Made by a program: the position numbers and the translations under genes. DNA of 42,915 nt from Sulfurimonas sp. (GTDB lineage Bacteria > Campylobacterota > Campylobacteria > Campylobacterales > Sulfurimonadaceae), in the NCBI GenBank assembly GCA_027013295.1, contig JALUXP010000099.1, forward strand, positions 1 through 42,915, in the 5' to 3' direction. Under the pieces are notes generated by a model that worked only from the letters and a program-made list of their open reading frames with translations, was not told the origin of the DNA and made no database searches. Numbering within the stretch: position 1 is the first letter of the stretch; each line of letters opens with the position of its first letter. Below, piece by piece: positions 1-9,214 of the stretch.

Positions 1-124
1 AGTAAATAGCCCTATTGCGTCGTTAGATTTTATTGAATTAGCTACGGCTAGTCCTTCAAAAATCTGCCTAGCACTAGAGCTATTTACTTATTGCTGAAGT
101 TGGGGTTATTTATGGAGAAGCACT
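1..124 (-). mobile_element. Partial copy of the 265-bp inverted-repeat element (MITE-like), cut by the window edge
   Basis: These 124 bases are the exact reverse complement of 22759-22882, with no mismatch found by eye. They contain one internal stem-loop (arms with TAAATAGC and GCTATTTA) and one complete terminal inverted repeat ending in GAAGCACT at 124, followed by TA. The other half lies outside the window. No coding capacity is visible. The copy ends 15 bp before the cbpA start codon, so the ribosome binding site AAGGAT is the only cbpA leader sequence left beside it. Confidence 0.8.
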
Positions 125-139
125 TAAGAAGGATAGATA

Positions 140-1021
140 ATGGCAAAATCATTATATGAAACATTAGAAGTAACGGATAATGCAAGTGAAGCTGAAATTA
201 AAAAGGCTTATAGAAAACTAGCAAGAAAATACCACCCAGATGTTAACAAAGATAAAGATGCAGAAGATAAATTTAAAGAGATAAACTCTGCTTATGAGAT
301 ATTGAGTGATAAAGAGAAAAAGCAACAATACGACATGCATGGTGACTCTATGTTTGGCGGACAAAACTTTCATGACTTTTCACGCTCACATGGTGGTGGT
401 CAAGGTGACCTTGATGATATACTAAGACAAATGTTTTCAGGTGGTGGTGGCTTCGGTGGTGGAAATCCATTTGGTGGTGGAGGCTTTGGTGGAGGTTTTT
501 CACAACAGCATCAAGAACCAAACTTAGATATCCAAACAAGTGTCACCATACCTTTTAGTGTCTCTATTCTCGGCGGTAGTCATTCTGTAGCTGTTAATGG
601 AGATAGATTTGACATCAAGATTCCAGCAGGTGTCAAAAGTGGTGAAAAGATGCGTGTTAAAGGGAAAGGACACGCTCAGGGTGGTCGTGCTGGAGACCTG
701 TTTTTAAAGATAACAGTAGCTCCTAATCCTGAATACACTCGTGATGGTGATGATCTTATCAAAAGTTTTGATGTACCCTTAAAAGCAGCTCTTTTTGGAG
801 ATAAAATAGCCATAGCAACTTTAGACAAAGAGATAAAACTAAAGGTACCTCAAGATACTAAAAATGGACAAAGATTTCGTGTAAAAGAGATGGGTGCTAT
901 GAATAGAAAAACAAAAGTTCGTGGCAATCTCTATCTTGCTGCAAATATCATTTTACCAAAAATTGAAGATCTTGATGAAGAACTTCTAACAGTTCTTAAA
1001 GAAAAACTTCCACAGGAGTAA
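140..1021 (+). CDS. cbpA: DnaJ-class co-chaperone CbpA (J-domain protein without zinc finger)
   Basis: Stimulates the ATPase of DnaK and delivers unfolded clients in the cytoplasm. The N-terminal J domain (about residues 1-70) carries the HPD motif at 32-34. It is followed by a Gly/Phe-rich linker at about 73-120 and the two beta-barrel substrate-binding domains of the DnaJ C-terminal type (about 130-285). The CxxCxGxG zinc-finger repeats of full DnaJ are absent, which places the 293-residue protein in the CbpA/class B group. AAGGAT lies 7-9 bases before the ATG. The next gene, hspR, starts 3 bp after the stop, giving the cbpA-hspR order known from Helicobacter and Campylobacter. The upstream region is occupied by a mobile element, so the native promoter is not visible. 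Confidence 0.95.
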   Translation: MAKSLYETLEVTDNASEAEIKKAYRKLARKYHPDVNKDKDAEDKFKEINSAYEILSDKEKKQQYDMHGDSMFGGQNFHDFSRSHGGGQGDLDDILRQMFSGGGGFGGGNPFGGGGFGGGFSQQHQEPNLDIQTSVTIPFSVSILGGSHSVAVNGDRFDIKIPAGVKSGEKMRVKGKGHAQGGRAGDLFLKITVAPNPEYTRDGDDLIKSFDVPLKAALFGDKIAIATLDKEIKLKVPQDTKNGQRFRVKEMGAMNRKTKVRGNLYLAANIILPKIEDLDEELLTVLKEKLPQE

Positions 1022-1024
1022 GAT

Positions 1025-1399
1025 ATGATTCACCAATATGACGAACCAGTTTACCTCATTAGCATTGTTGCAAAGATATTAGATATTCACCCACAAACTC
1101 TTCGTCAGTACGAGAGAGAAAATCTTATCTGTCCATCACGCTCAAATGGAAGAATCCGTTTGTATTCTCAAAGAGATATAGATAAAATAAAACTTATCTT
1201 AAGACTTACAAGAGAGCTCGGCGTAAACTTAGCAGGAGTAGATATTATACTCAGATTAAAAGATAATGTCGATGAGATGGAAAACGAGATAGCTGCACTC
1301 AGACATGAAGTTCAAAAGTCAAAAAATGCATACTCCGTTTCACCAGATAAAGCGTTGGTAACAAAAAAAAGCATCTACGAGATGATTATTTTTGAATAG
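1025..1399 (+). CDS. hspR: HspR, MerR-family heat-shock repressor
   Basis: Transcriptional repressor that in related bacteria binds HAIR inverted repeats and represses groESL, dnaK and cbpA-hspR operons, with chaperones as co-factors. The 124-residue protein has a MerR winged helix-turn-helix in its first 75 residues (TLRQYERENLI followed by RLYSQRDIDKI), then a coiled-coil helix with MENEIAALRHEVQ. The sensory domain found in other MerR proteins is missing, as expected for HspR. AGGAG overlaps the cbpA stop, so the two genes are probably translationally coupled. No HAIR site was found in the window in front of the pair, which is explained by the element inserted at 1-124. Confidence 0.93.
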   Translation: MIHQYDEPVYLISIVAKILDIHPQTLRQYERENLICPSRSNGRIRLYSQRDIDKIKLILRLTRELGVNLAGVDIILRLKDNVDEMENEIAALRHEVQKSKNAYSVSPDKALVTKKSIYEMIIFE

Positions 1400-1417
1400 A
1401 GAGAAGGTTACTTCTCT
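1400..1417. terminator. Hairpin between convergent hspR and murA
   Basis: AGAGAAG, a GTTA loop, then CTTCTCT form a perfect 7-bp stem right after the hspR stop codon, between two convergent genes. The T tract is poor on the plus strand, so it is a plausible but weak bidirectional terminator. Confidence 0.4.
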
Positions 1418-1434
1418 TTGGTGTATACAATATT

Positions 1435-2697
1435 CTACTCTTTGAGTCGAGAGATATTTGCTCCAACATTCCCAAGTTTTTTCTCTAGTGCATCATAACC
1501 ACGGTCAAGATGATAGATGCGATGAACATCAGTTTCCCCATTGGCAACTAAACCTGCCAATACTAAAGCACTAGATGCTCTCAAATCTGTAGCCATCACA
1601 TCTGTCCCACTGAGTTTAGATTTTCCACTGACTGTAGCTGTATGACCGTTTAAGCTTATGTCCGCACCCATTCGTTGTAGTTCACTCACATGCATAAAAC
1701 GGTTTTCAAACAACCTTTCTTCGATGATAGAGACCCCATCAGCTTGTGTAGCTAGTGCCATAAACTGGGCTTGCATATCTGTAGGAAAGGCTGGGTATTC
1801 TTGAGTAATGATTTTTACTGGATTGATCTTGTTGGTAGGGTGTATAGTGATGGTATCTTCACTGAGTACAAAAGATGAACCCATCTCTTCTAGTTTAGCG
1901 AGCACTGCTCCAAGATGCTTTGGTTCTACATGGGTAAGTGTTAATTCGGAGTTTGTAATAGCTCCAGCACAAAGATATGTTCCCGCTTCAATACGGTCTG
2001 GAATTATGGAAAATTCATCTATATCTATAAGCCTACCAGCAGTTCCATGAATGCTCAATATAGCACTACCAATACCCTCTATCTTGACTCCTGATGCATT
2101 GAGTATTTCACAGAGTTGTACCACTTCTGGTTCTCTTGCTGCATTGGTGATGTTTGTAACCCCATCTGCCAAAGCTGCTGCCATAACAATATTTGCCGTA
2201 CCTGTTACTGTAATCTTATCAAAAATGATGTCACACCCTTGGAGACCATTGGGCGCTGTTGCTTGGATATAACCACTTTTAATCTGTATATCTGCACCCA
2301 TTATTGCAAGAGCTTTGAGATGTAAGTCTACAGGTCTTTGACCTATAGCACAGCCACCAGGTAAAGAAACTTCACAATGACCAAAACGAGCAAGAATAGG
2401 ACCTAAAACTAGGATAGATGCCCGCATAGTCTTGACTATGTCATAAGTTGCTTTTGTCTCATGTAGCGAAGTGGTGTCAACACTGACATGATGTGCTTGC
2501 TTATCTATGTTTGCACCCAGATTGGATAAAAGTTTCAAAAGAGTATTAATATCAGCAACTTGGGGAAGATTTTTGATACGGACACTGTTTTTAGCAAGAA
2601 TTGTCATTGCAATAAGTGGCAGAGAAGCATTTTTAGCCCCTGAGATTTGAATCTCACCAGCAAGTTTATTTGTCTTAAATATCTTTAAATAGTCCAT
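1435..2697 (-). CDS. murA: UDP-N-acetylglucosamine 1-carboxyvinyltransferase MurA
   Basis: Transfers enolpyruvate from phosphoenolpyruvate to UDP-GlcNAc, the first committed step of peptidoglycan synthesis, in the cytoplasm. The 420-residue length is normal. The start has the [10 protein letters not shown] motif (residues about 19-27) with the conserved Lys-Asn pair. The catalytic loop [13 protein letters not shown] holds the nucleophile Cys116, the residue attacked by fosfomycin in this family. C-terminal [18 protein letters not shown] and [13 protein letters not shown] are also typical. It lies downstream of the GGDEF-EAL gene on the same strand, but a good -10 box in the 41-bp gap suggests its own promoter. 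Confidence 0.97.
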   Translation of the reverse strand: MDYLKIFKTNKLAGEIQISGAKNASLPLIAMTILAKNSVRIKNLPQVADINTLLKLLSNLGANIDKQAHHVSVDTTSLHETKATYDIVKTMRASILVLGPILARFGHCEVSLPGGCAIGQRPVDLHLKALAIMGADIQIKSGYIQATAPNGLQGCDIIFDKITVTGTANIVMAAALADGVTNITNAAREPEVVQLCEILNASGVKIEGIGSAILSIHGTAGRLIDIDEFSIIPDRIEAGTYLCAGAITNSELTLTHVEPKHLGAVLAKLEEMGSSFVLSEDTITIHPTNKINPVKIITQEYPAFPTDMQAQFMALATQADGVSIIEERLFENRFMHVSELQRMGADISLNGHTATVSGKSKLSGTDVMATDLRASSALVLAGLVANGETDVHRIYHLDRGYDALEKKLGNVGANISRLKE

Positions 2698-2727
2698 TTT
2701 ACTCTTTTATTATATATTGTGTTTTAT

Positions 2728-2733
2728 ATTATA
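2728..2733 (-). promoter_or_regulatory. -10 element for murA
   Basis: On the minus strand TATAAT preceded by AAGC lies about 31 bp before the murA ATG, in an A+T-rich 41-bp gap. No clear -35 is seen, which is usual in this group. Confidence 0.4.
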
Positions 2734-2738
2734 GCTTA

Positions 2739-5150
2739 TTAAGAATTATATTCTTGTAAAAAGGCTGTAAACTCTTTGAAAGGGATAGCTTTACTAAAGT
2801 GAAAACCTTGAAGCTCATTACAGCCCATCAAAGTAAGTGCGGTTACATGCTCTTTTGTCTCAACACCTTCGGCTACAGTTCGTAAACCAAGTGCTTGAGC
2901 CATGCTAATAATGGTGCGTACAATGGTCTTGTCATCTTTGTCTTGTGTCATATCTATAACAAATTCTTTATCTATTTTTAGGGTGTTGATAGGAAATTGT
3001 TTGAGATAAGATAAGGAGGAATATCCCGTTCCAAAGTCATCAATAGCAATACTTGAACCAATCTCTTTTATCTTATTCATAACACTAAGACTCTCTTGGA
3101 TGTTTTGCATTGATAAAGTTTCTGTGATTTCAAATTCTAGTTGTGATGCTTTGACATCGTACTCTTTAATAAGTTGTGTGATAAAAGGGATGAGCGTAGT
3201 ATCTAAAAACTGTTTTGCAGATAAATTGATAGCAAATTTTAATTCGCCAAAAGAGAGTTTATTTAGCTCCGATATGTCTTGAATTACTTTTTGTATGATG
3301 ATTTTACCAATACTAACTATAGCACCATTGTCTTCTGCAATTTTTATAAATTCATCTGGATAGATCAACCCTTTTGTAGGATGCTCCCAGCGTAACAATG
3401 CTTCAACTCCTGAGACATTAGAAGTTTTCGTGTCGATTTTAGGTTGATAATAAACTTTAAAATCATCTTGATTTTGGATAGATGCTCTCAAATCATTTTC
3501 TACAAGAATAACATTGTTTATATGTTCAGACATCACTTGTGAATAAACTTTATAGTTATTTCTACCATTTTTCTTTGCATCATACATTGCTGTATCTGCC
3601 TTTGTCATTAACTCTTCTAAATTAGTTCCATTTTGTGGATAGATTGCTATCCCAATGCTTGTAGATATGTGAAGTTTATTGGAGCTTATTTGATGCTCTG
3701 TATTGAGCGTAGAGAGTATTTTATTGGCAATAATACTTGCATCTTCATCTGATTTGATTTCTGAAAGAAGTATAATAAACTCATCTCCTCCAATCCTAGA
3801 AATACTATCTGATTGTCGCAAGATATTTTTGAGTTGATTGGCTATATGAATGAGTAATTCATCGCCTACATTATGACCTAAGGTATCATTGATAAGTTTG
3901 AAATGGTCTAAATCTAAAAATAAAATAGCAAATTTGGATTTGTTTCTTTTTGCTTTAGATAATGCTATATTAGCTCTATCTTGCAATAAAGTTCGGTTTG
4001 GTAGGTTGGTCAAAGCATCATAATATGCGAGTCTCTCAATGGTCTGTTTGTTTTTTATCTCTTTTGTAATATCAATAGTCACAGCTGTAAGTTTAATCTC
4101 TCCTGTGAGTTTTTTCCGAACTTTCCCTCGTGTTCGCACATGAATAACCTTAGAATTTTGTTTGATGAGTTTGTATTTTATATTAAATCTTGAACCTTTT
4201 TTGATAGCATTTTCTAAAATCATCTTTACTCTTGCTTTGTCATCAAGTGTTATGTAGTCTAAAAATGTGTTAAATGTAAGATGGCTACTTAATTTTGTGC
4301 CAAGGATTCTGTAAACCTCATCACTTAATATCAATATGTCTTCAACGATGTTATACTCCCAACTTCCAACATTAGCAATGCGTTGTGCATCACGAAGGTG
4401 TACCTCTTTTGTTGAGAGTTCTGCAGTAAGTTCATCAGAATGTTGTATATACTTTCTTAAATTTTCTATCATGATATTAGCTGCTGAGGCAATAGAGCCT
4501 ATCTCATCATCTTTAAACTCTTTAAGCTGAAATTTTTGTGGTTCAAAAGGATTGAATTGTTTCATCTCTTGTGCTAAGTTTGATAAAGGACGCAAGGCTT
4601 TTGAAAGGAGTAATGATATGATTAAGATAAAGGCTAAAAAACCTACAATCCCCCAGATTATCCAGCCATAAAAATCTTGCATATAGTTATCATAAGAATT
4701 TGTTGAGTACATGAGAGTTAATCTCCCTATCTCCTTCTTTGTTTTTGGGTCATAGAGTTTTTTATATGTAGTGTATTGAGATGATATATTTTCTTTTTTG
4801 AGTGCATTTGTAAAGATAAGCGGTGTATGAAGTTTTTTGGATTCGATTTTTAGGAGTAAGATGTTTTTATCTTCTAAGAGATCATTTCCTAGCTCTACAA
4901 TGGGAAGAGTAAAATCATAACTAAGGTTGAGCTCTATTTGTGGGATGATAGTATCTTGAGTGATAAGCATCTTTTCGTAGACAATCTTTTCAAAACCATG
5001 AGAAAATATATTTTTTGCCATGCTGAATGTAAAGACAATAAAAAGGGTTGATGTAACCACGAGTAAGATGATGATTTTTGTAGAAATAGAATGAATATTG
5101 ATGAAACGCATATTGGTAAAAGTCATACCCTTACTATAAATTTTTATCAA
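2739..5150 (-). CDS. Membrane-bound GGDEF-EAL protein with HAMP and PAS domains
   Basis: Predicted to make and/or degrade cyclic di-GMP in response to a periplasmic and a cytoplasmic signal. Order in the 803 residues: TM helix 25-45, periplasmic sensor 46-160, TM helix 161-182, HAMP about 183-237, PAS about 255-375, diguanylate cyclase domain with an intact GGDEF at 454-458, then a phosphodiesterase domain with EALLRW (EAL at 583-585), IDDFGTGYSSL and EGVET. The RQSD at 445-448, five residues before GGDEF, fits the product-inhibition I-site. Both catalytic signatures look intact, so the net activity cannot be told. The 5' end is uncertain: the longest frame opens with TTG, and ATG codons follow at residues 9 and 14, none with an ideal ribosome binding site. 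Confidence 0.9.
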   Translation of the reverse strand: MIKIYSKGMTFTNMRFINIHSISTKIIILLVVTSTLFIVFTFSMAKNIFSHGFEKIVYEKMLITQDTIIPQIELNLSYDFTLPIVELGNDLLEDKNILLLKIESKKLHTPLIFTNALKKENISSQYTTYKKLYDPKTKKEIGRLTLMYSTNSYDNYMQDFYGWIIWGIVGFLAFILIISLLLSKALRPLSNLAQEMKQFNPFEPQKFQLKEFKDDEIGSIASAANIMIENLRKYIQHSDELTAELSTKEVHLRDAQRIANVGSWEYNIVEDILILSDEVYRILGTKLSSHLTFNTFLDYITLDDKARVKMILENAIKKGSRFNIKYKLIKQNSKVIHVRTRGKVRKKLTGEIKLTAVTIDITKEIKNKQTIERLAYYDALTNLPNRTLLQDRANIALSKAKRNKSKFAILFLDLDHFKLINDTLGHNVGDELLIHIANQLKNILRQSDSISRIGGDEFIILLSEIKSDEDASIIANKILSTLNTEHQISSNKLHISTSIGIAIYPQNGTNLEELMTKADTAMYDAKKNGRNNYKVYSQVMSEHINNVILVENDLRASIQNQDDFKVYYQPKIDTKTSNVSGVEALLRWEHPTKGLIYPDEFIKIAEDNGAIVSIGKIIIQKVIQDISELNKLSFGELKFAINLSAKQFLDTTLIPFITQLIKEYDVKASQLEFEITETLSMQNIQESLSVMNKIKEIGSSIAIDDFGTGYSSLSYLKQFPINTLKIDKEFVIDMTQDKDDKTIVRTIISMAQALGLRTVAEGVETKEHVTALTLMGCNELQGFHFSKAIPFKEFTAFLQEYNS

Positions 5151-5223
5151 AGTGTCTAAAATAGGAGGATTACCTCAATAAATATGATAATATTATACTC
5201 TAAATTAACTTAAAGGTATTGGG

Positions 5224-5658
5224 ATGAGTTCAGCTTTAGATAGATTAAAAAACTTAACAACAAAAATATCAAGTTATGAACGCGTCCGTAAAGAAAATTT
5301 GAGTATTTTAGAAGAGCTGTTTTATGAGATAAGTATTGATGAAAAGGTTGAAAAATTTTCTGATATATTTAAGTTTAAAGCACTTAACTTATCTGGAGCA
5401 TCTTTGCAAAGTGAAACTTTAGGTGAACTTAGATTAGGGAAGTATCTACAGATTTTAGCAATCGCTTATGATAAAGAGGCAGTTATAAAAAGTAAAAATA
5501 TCTCATTGGGTTATTTTGGAAAAGTTGAAAATGTAAATCCAGATTTTAAAGATAAAATTGTTGAGTTTATTATCCGTTATAGGTTTGAGAAAAGTTTTAT
5601 GACTTTAGAGCATTACAACACAATGCTAGAGGTCTTTAAAAAAGAAGATGATGAGTAG
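5224..5658 (+). CDS. Conserved hypothetical protein, 144 aa
   Basis: Not recognised beyond being typical of short uncharacterised Campylobacterota proteins. It is a soluble, charged, mainly helical protein without signal peptide or membrane segment; the N-terminal 35 residues (LDRLKNLTTKISSYERVRKEN) could form a coiled coil. AAAGGT precedes the ATG by 6-7 bases. It is the first gene of an overlapping plus-strand run: its last 11 bp overlap the next gene, and the run continues through an exonuclease to rsmD. A possible TATACT -10 lies at about 5193-5198. Confidence 0.75.
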   Translation: MSSALDRLKNLTTKISSYERVRKENLSILEELFYEISIDEKVEKFSDIFKFKALNLSGASLQSETLGELRLGKYLQILAIAYDKEAVIKSKNISLGYFGKVENVNPDFKDKIVEFIIRYRFEKSFMTLEHYNTMLEVFKKEDDE

Positions 5659-6193
5659 ATTTTATTTTTTATTATGGTTAAAGTGGATGTTACGAGTGAC
5701 TCTGTGCAGTGTAGCTCTTGCTATAGTAGTATCTCTTATGATCACTCTTTTCATATATCTACAGCAGTCGGCTAAACTGGATATAAATATGGAGATTTTA
5801 AAAGCACTCTTAGATATTTATTGGTTTTGGTTTGTACTTTCTTGGAGCGGGACTCTCTTAATTGCTCTTTTTAGGAGTTTGAAATATCTTTTTAATGTTT
5901 GTTTGGATGGGTATAAGCTGAGATTATTAAGTTGCGATACAAAAGAGTTAGTGCATCATATAGGCTATGGAGATCTACTCAAAGTATGGCGAAAATGGTT
6001 TATGCTTCTTATCTGGATAGTCGCTTCTATGATGATTGTGTCTCTTGGCATTACATACTTCTTGAGCGATTACAGTAGTGTGTTTGAATGGTTTAATATA
6101 TTTTGGCTTTTTGGTTTTGTGCTTATATCTGGATATTTTTCATTGATACTCATGATAGCGAAGTGTAAAAGAGTAGAGCTTGTAAAATGTTGA
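5648..6193 (+). CDS. Hypothetical membrane protein, four predicted TM helices
   Basis: Unknown function. The 181-residue protein has strongly hydrophobic stretches at about 7-37, 54-75, 118-140 and 153-173, consistent with four inner-membrane helices, and a cytoplasmic-looking loop (about 80-115) with charged residues. Translation could start at either of the two adjacent ATG codons; AAGAAG in the end of the upstream gene can serve as ribosome binding site. Its stop overlaps the start of the following exonuclease gene, so the three genes are likely co-transcribed. Confidence 0.75.
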   Translation: MMSRFYFLLWLKWMLRVTLCSVALAIVVSLMITLFIYLQQSAKLDINMEILKALLDIYWFWFVLSWSGTLLIALFRSLKYLFNVCLDGYKLRLLSCDTKELVHHIGYGDLLKVWRKWFMLLIWIVASMMIVSLGITYFLSDYSSVFEWFNIFWLFGFVLISGYFSLILMIAKCKRVELVKC

Positions 6194-6879
6194 TCTTTTT
6201 AGATGTGGAGACTACTGGTTTAGATGTAAGTGACAAGATAGTCTCTATAGGACTTGTAGTTGTTGATGAAGAGATTAGCACGGAGTATAGTGCCTTAGTC
6301 AATGAGGGTAAAAAGATACCACCTAAAGCTTCAAGTATCCATCATATAACAAATGAGATGATAAAAGATAAAAGCTTGTTGCGAGAGAGTGAGCCTTACA
6401 TATTTTTAGAGAGTTTTAACCAAACTGGTGTATGTTTAGTTGGGCATAATATTAATTTTGATTTGAAGAAGCTTTATGATAGTGTGGGTTTTGAGTGGCA
6501 GGGTGAGATGGTTGATACTCTGAGAGTTTCAAAGCATCTGCTTCCTGAGAGTGAAGAGTTCTCTTTGCAGTTTTTACGCTATGATTTAAAACTTTATAGA
6601 GATGAAAAAGAGCCGATTGTCATACATGATGCTCTGAGTGATGCAAAAGTTGTAAAATCTCTTTATGAGTATCTTCTGACTCTTGCTTCAGATGAAGAGC
6701 TTCAAAGACTCAGTTTTGTCAATGTGCTTATGCAAAAATTTGAATTTGGTAAGTATGCTGGGCGTTATATAGAAGAGATTAGCATGTTAGACTCTAGTTA
6801 TCTGCAATGGATGTTAAACAACATAATGGATTTGGATGAAGATTTACGATATAGTATCAAACATTATTTACAGGGATAA
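6187..6879 (+). CDS. DnaQ-like DEDDh 3'-5' exonuclease with a C-terminal accessory domain
   Basis: Predicted to remove nucleotides from the 3' end of DNA or RNA. The three exonuclease motifs are present: FLDVETTGLD at the N-terminus (Asp6, Glu8), GHNINFDL, and HDALSDAK (HxAxxD, so the DEDDh subclass). After about residue 180 comes a separate segment with FGKYAGRYIEEI and SSYLQWML, a pattern often found behind DnaQ exonuclease domains (DUF3820-like). The 230-residue size and lack of a polymerase-binding tail argue for a stand-alone nuclease rather than the main Pol III epsilon subunit. The ATG overlaps the upstream stop by 7 bp. Confidence 0.85.
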   Translation: MLIFLDVETTGLDVSDKIVSIGLVVVDEEISTEYSALVNEGKKIPPKASSIHHITNEMIKDKSLLRESEPYIFLESFNQTGVCLVGHNINFDLKKLYDSVGFEWQGEMVDTLRVSKHLLPESEEFSLQFLRYDLKLYRDEKEPIVIHDALSDAKVVKSLYEYLLTLASDEELQRLSFVNVLMQKFEFGKYAGRYIEEISMLDSSYLQWMLNNIMDLDEDLRYSIKHYLQG

Positions 6880-6882
6880 AAT

Positions 6883-7239
6883 TTGAAAATATTTATTGAA
6901 TGTAAGTCTCCATTGATGCAAAAATCTATGGAGATGTTTTTAAAAGATTATCTTAGTGCATCAAGGCAATGTGACATAATACTCAGAGATGAAAAATGTC
7001 TTAATGATGAGCGATGTTTTTATGTCTCTACAAAAGGAGATGCTGATTTAGTGAAACCTTTCACTAAAGCACAGCTAGTTTTTGCACTTGAAAAAAAATA
7101 TAAAATGCTTCAGCAAGCTTTGTCTGTGGAGGACAACAGTGGCTTGAGCTTTGAAGTCTTAGAAAAAAGGATAGCCTACCTAACTCAAGAATATCAAGAA
7201 AATATACTCAAGGCAGTCAAAGCATTTTATGAAAAATAA
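6883..7239 (+). CDS. Conserved hypothetical protein, 118 aa
   Basis: Not assigned to a family. The start is TTG, 3 bp after the exonuclease stop, preceded by CAGGGAT. The first 80 residues alternate hydrophobic beta-like and helical stretches (MKIFIECK, CDIILRD, CFYVST, KPFTKAQLVFAL), similar in layout to a small receiver-like alpha/beta fold but without acidic pocket residues. The end is helical. The last 11 bp overlap rsmD. Confidence 0.7.
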   Translation: MKIFIECKSPLMQKSMEMFLKDYLSASRQCDIILRDEKCLNDERCFYVSTKGDADLVKPFTKAQLVFALEKKYKMLQQALSVEDNSGLSFEVLEKRIAYLTQEYQENILKAVKAFYEK

Positions 7240-7819
7240 TTCTAAAAAATTTACTAAAAAAATCATAAGTGGAAAGTATAAAGGTAAAATCCTAAACATC
7301 CCCTCAAAGAGCAGTACGAGAAGTTCAAAAACAATAGTTCTTGAATCATTTTTCAATACACTTCAATTTGATATCGTAGATGCAACTTTTGTTGAGGTGT
7401 TTGCAGGAAGTGGCTCTATTGGTCTTGAAGCCCTTAGTCGTGGTGCAAAAAAGATATATTTTATGGAAAAAGATAGAGATGCTCTTGTTGTTTTGAAAAA
7501 AAATATTGCACAGATGGAACCATCTGTATGTGAGGTTTTTGCAGGTGATAGTTTTGTTAATATAAACGCAGTGATAAAGAGCATCAAAACAAGAGATGAA
7601 AAAGCCTATATATATATTGACCCACCTTTTAGCGTAAGAGAGGGGATGGAAGATATCTATGCCAAGATGCTCTCTCTTATTGCACATCTGCCTAAAGAAG
7701 CTGTAAAAATGCTCATTGTGGAACATATGACAGGTTTAGAACTTCCCACGGAGATAAATTCTTTTGAGTTGAAAAAGTCTAAAAAGTTTGGCAACACAAC
7801 ACTTACCTATTATACTTAG
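7229..7819 (+). CDS. rsmD: 16S rRNA (guanine966-N2)-methyltransferase RsmD
   Basis: Methylates G966 of 16S rRNA with S-adenosylmethionine during 30S assembly. The protein opens with the basic ISGKYKGKIL motif of the family. The SAM-binding loop EVFAGSGSIGLEALSRGA is followed by FMEKD, and the catalytic motif is IDPPF (usually DPPY) at about residue 132. The 196-residue length is normal. It is the last gene of the overlapping run that begins at 5224; an RpoN-like promoter for flgI follows directly. Confidence 0.93.
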   Translation: MKNNSKKFTKKIISGKYKGKILNIPSKSSTRSSKTIVLESFFNTLQFDIVDATFVEVFAGSGSIGLEALSRGAKKIYFMEKDRDALVVLKKNIAQMEPSVCEVFAGDSFVNINAVIKSIKTRDEKAYIYIDPPFSVREGMEDIYAKMLSLIAHLPKEAVKMLIVEHMTGLELPTEINSFELKKSKKFGNTTLTYYT

Positions 7820-7826
7820 GTACTTA

Positions 7827-7842
7827 TGGAATAATATTTGCT
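7827..7842 (+). promoter_or_regulatory. RpoN (sigma-54) promoter of flgI
   Basis: TGGAATAATATTTGCT has GG and GC exactly 10 bases apart, the -24/-12 layout, and matches the TGGAA...TTGCT form used by Campylobacter and Helicobacter middle flagellar genes. Transcription would start near 7853, before the TTG start of flgI. Confidence 0.75.
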
Positions 7843-7871
7843 AATTCTTTGAGATAATACGAAGGATTAGT

Positions 7872-8918
7872 TTGAAAAATTTTATACTATTTTTACTTAT
7901 ACTCTCAACTCTTAATGCTACAAAGGTTACCGATATTGCACAAATAGTCGGTGTTAGGGATAATCATCTGATTGGTTATTCTCTTGTTGTGGGTCTTAAA
8001 AAAACTGGAGATAGTACCAGCTCAGGGTTTACAAATCAGTCTATTGCAAATATGTTAAAAGCAATGAATGTAGATATGTTGTCAACGAGTGTAAAGTCTA
8101 AAAATGTTGCAGCAGTTATTGTTACTGCTAAACTTAATCCATTTTCAAAACAGGGTGATAAGTTTGATATCACTGTGTCATCTCTAGGAGATGCAAAATC
8201 TCTTGAGGGGGGTACGCTTCTCATGGCACCATTAAGAGGTGTGGATGGAAATATTTATGCCTTAGGTCAAGGTTCGCTTAGCATCGGTGGTAGAAACTCA
8301 TCTAGTGCAGGAAGTCAATCGCATCCAACCGTGGGTATTGTATATGGAGGTGGTTTAGTTGAAAGAGAGATTCCCATAGACTTATATCATAAACAATATG
8401 TAACACTTTCTTTAAAAGAATCAAATATTGTCAATTCTGTTAAGATTCAAAAAGCGATCAATAGAATTTACAATACTCAAGTAGCTGTAGCTATGGATCC
8501 AAGAACAATCAAACTTAAAAAACCAGAGAATCAGTCTATGATAGAATTTTTAGCAGAAGTTGAGGAGATTGACATCAACTATATTCCTAAGAATAAAATT
8601 ATCATTAATGAAAGAACAGGGACAGTCATAGCAGGTGTAGGCATAGAGATAAAACCTGTAGTGATGACACATGGCGATATCACTATCAAGATAAATGAAC
8701 AAACAAATATAAAATCTCCAAAGGGTTCTACAAGTATTGACAAAGACTTAGTAATTGGACTTAAGGAAAATGAGGTATACACTAAAAAAGGTACTACAAC
8801 AGTAGCAAATCTTGTACGCTCTCTTCAAAAACTAGGAGCTACACCTAAAGATATAATATCAATCCTTGAAGCGATGAAAAGTGCTGGAAGTATATCTGCA
8901 GAACTGGAGGTAATCTAA
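7872..8918 (+). CDS. flgI: Flagellar P-ring protein FlgI
   Basis: Forms the periplasmic P ring that acts as a bushing for the flagellar rod in the peptidoglycan layer. The start is TTG with AAGGAT just upstream. Residues 1-16 form a short signal peptide (FILFLLILSTLNA), followed by the family opening KVTDIAQIVGVRDNHLIGYSLVVGL. Later motifs include LGDAKSLEGGTLLMAPLRG and GRNSSSAGSQSHPTVG, and the C-terminal block is TTTVANLVRSLQKLGATPKDIISILEAMKSAG in type. The length of 348 is normal. An RpoN-like promoter precedes it, and flgJ overlaps its stop by one base. Confidence 0.96.
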   Translation: MKNFILFLLILSTLNATKVTDIAQIVGVRDNHLIGYSLVVGLKKTGDSTSSGFTNQSIANMLKAMNVDMLSTSVKSKNVAAVIVTAKLNPFSKQGDKFDITVSSLGDAKSLEGGTLLMAPLRGVDGNIYALGQGSLSIGGRNSSSAGSQSHPTVGIVYGGGLVEREIPIDLYHKQYVTLSLKESNIVNSVKIQKAINRIYNTQVAVAMDPRTIKLKKPENQSMIEFLAEVEEIDINYIPKNKIIINERTGTVIAGVGIEIKPVVMTHGDITIKINEQTNIKSPKGSTSIDKDLVIGLKENEVYTKKGTTTVANLVRSLQKLGATPKDIISILEAMKSAGSISAELEVI

Positions 8919-9214
8919 TGTACAACCAAGTGGGCTTAAATGCACAAATGTTAGCAAATAATCAGGCTCTCCCAACAATCAATGAAAAAGTAAAAGATTC
9001 AGCACTTAAAGAACAAACAGATGCGTTTGAGTCAGTCATCCTTAAGATGCTTATGGATAATGCGATGAAAGATCAAGAGGATTTGTTCTCTGGTCAAAAA
9101 GACCCAGGGGATAAAATATACAAGTCTATGTATAGAGAAGAGTTAGCAAAGGCAAGTGCTGGTAGCTTTGGCTTTTCACAGATGCTCTACGATTATCTGA
9201 GCACTAGGAAATAA
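8918..9214 (+). CDS. flgJ: FlgJ rod-binding protein, single-domain form
   Basis: Scaffold for flagellar rod assembly in the periplasm. Only the N-terminal rod-binding domain is present (98 residues, with KEQTDAFESVILKMLMDNAM and GDKIYKSMYREELAK), and the muramidase domain seen in enterobacterial FlgJ is absent, as is common in Campylobacterota. The ATG overlaps the flgI stop (TAATG), so the two genes are translationally coupled and share the RpoN-like promoter. Confidence 0.92.
   Translation: MYNQVGLNAQMLANNQALPTINEKVKDSALKEQTDAFESVILKMLMDNAMKDQEDLFSGQKDPGDKIYKSMYREELAKASAGSFGFSQMLYDYLSTRK

Noticed and set aside
1-139. HspR-binding HAIR repeat in front of cbpA
   Set aside because: No CTTGAGT/ACTCAAG-type dyad was found; the whole stretch is mobile-element sequence.
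360-500. Tandem repeat of GGTGGTGG-type units
   Set aside because: It encodes the Gly/Phe-rich linker of CbpA and is normal for the family.
1808-2325. Plus-strand open frames opposite murA
   Set aside because: They lie wholly inside a clear murA gene, lack family motifs and ribosome binding sites, and reflect the antisense of a coding sequence.
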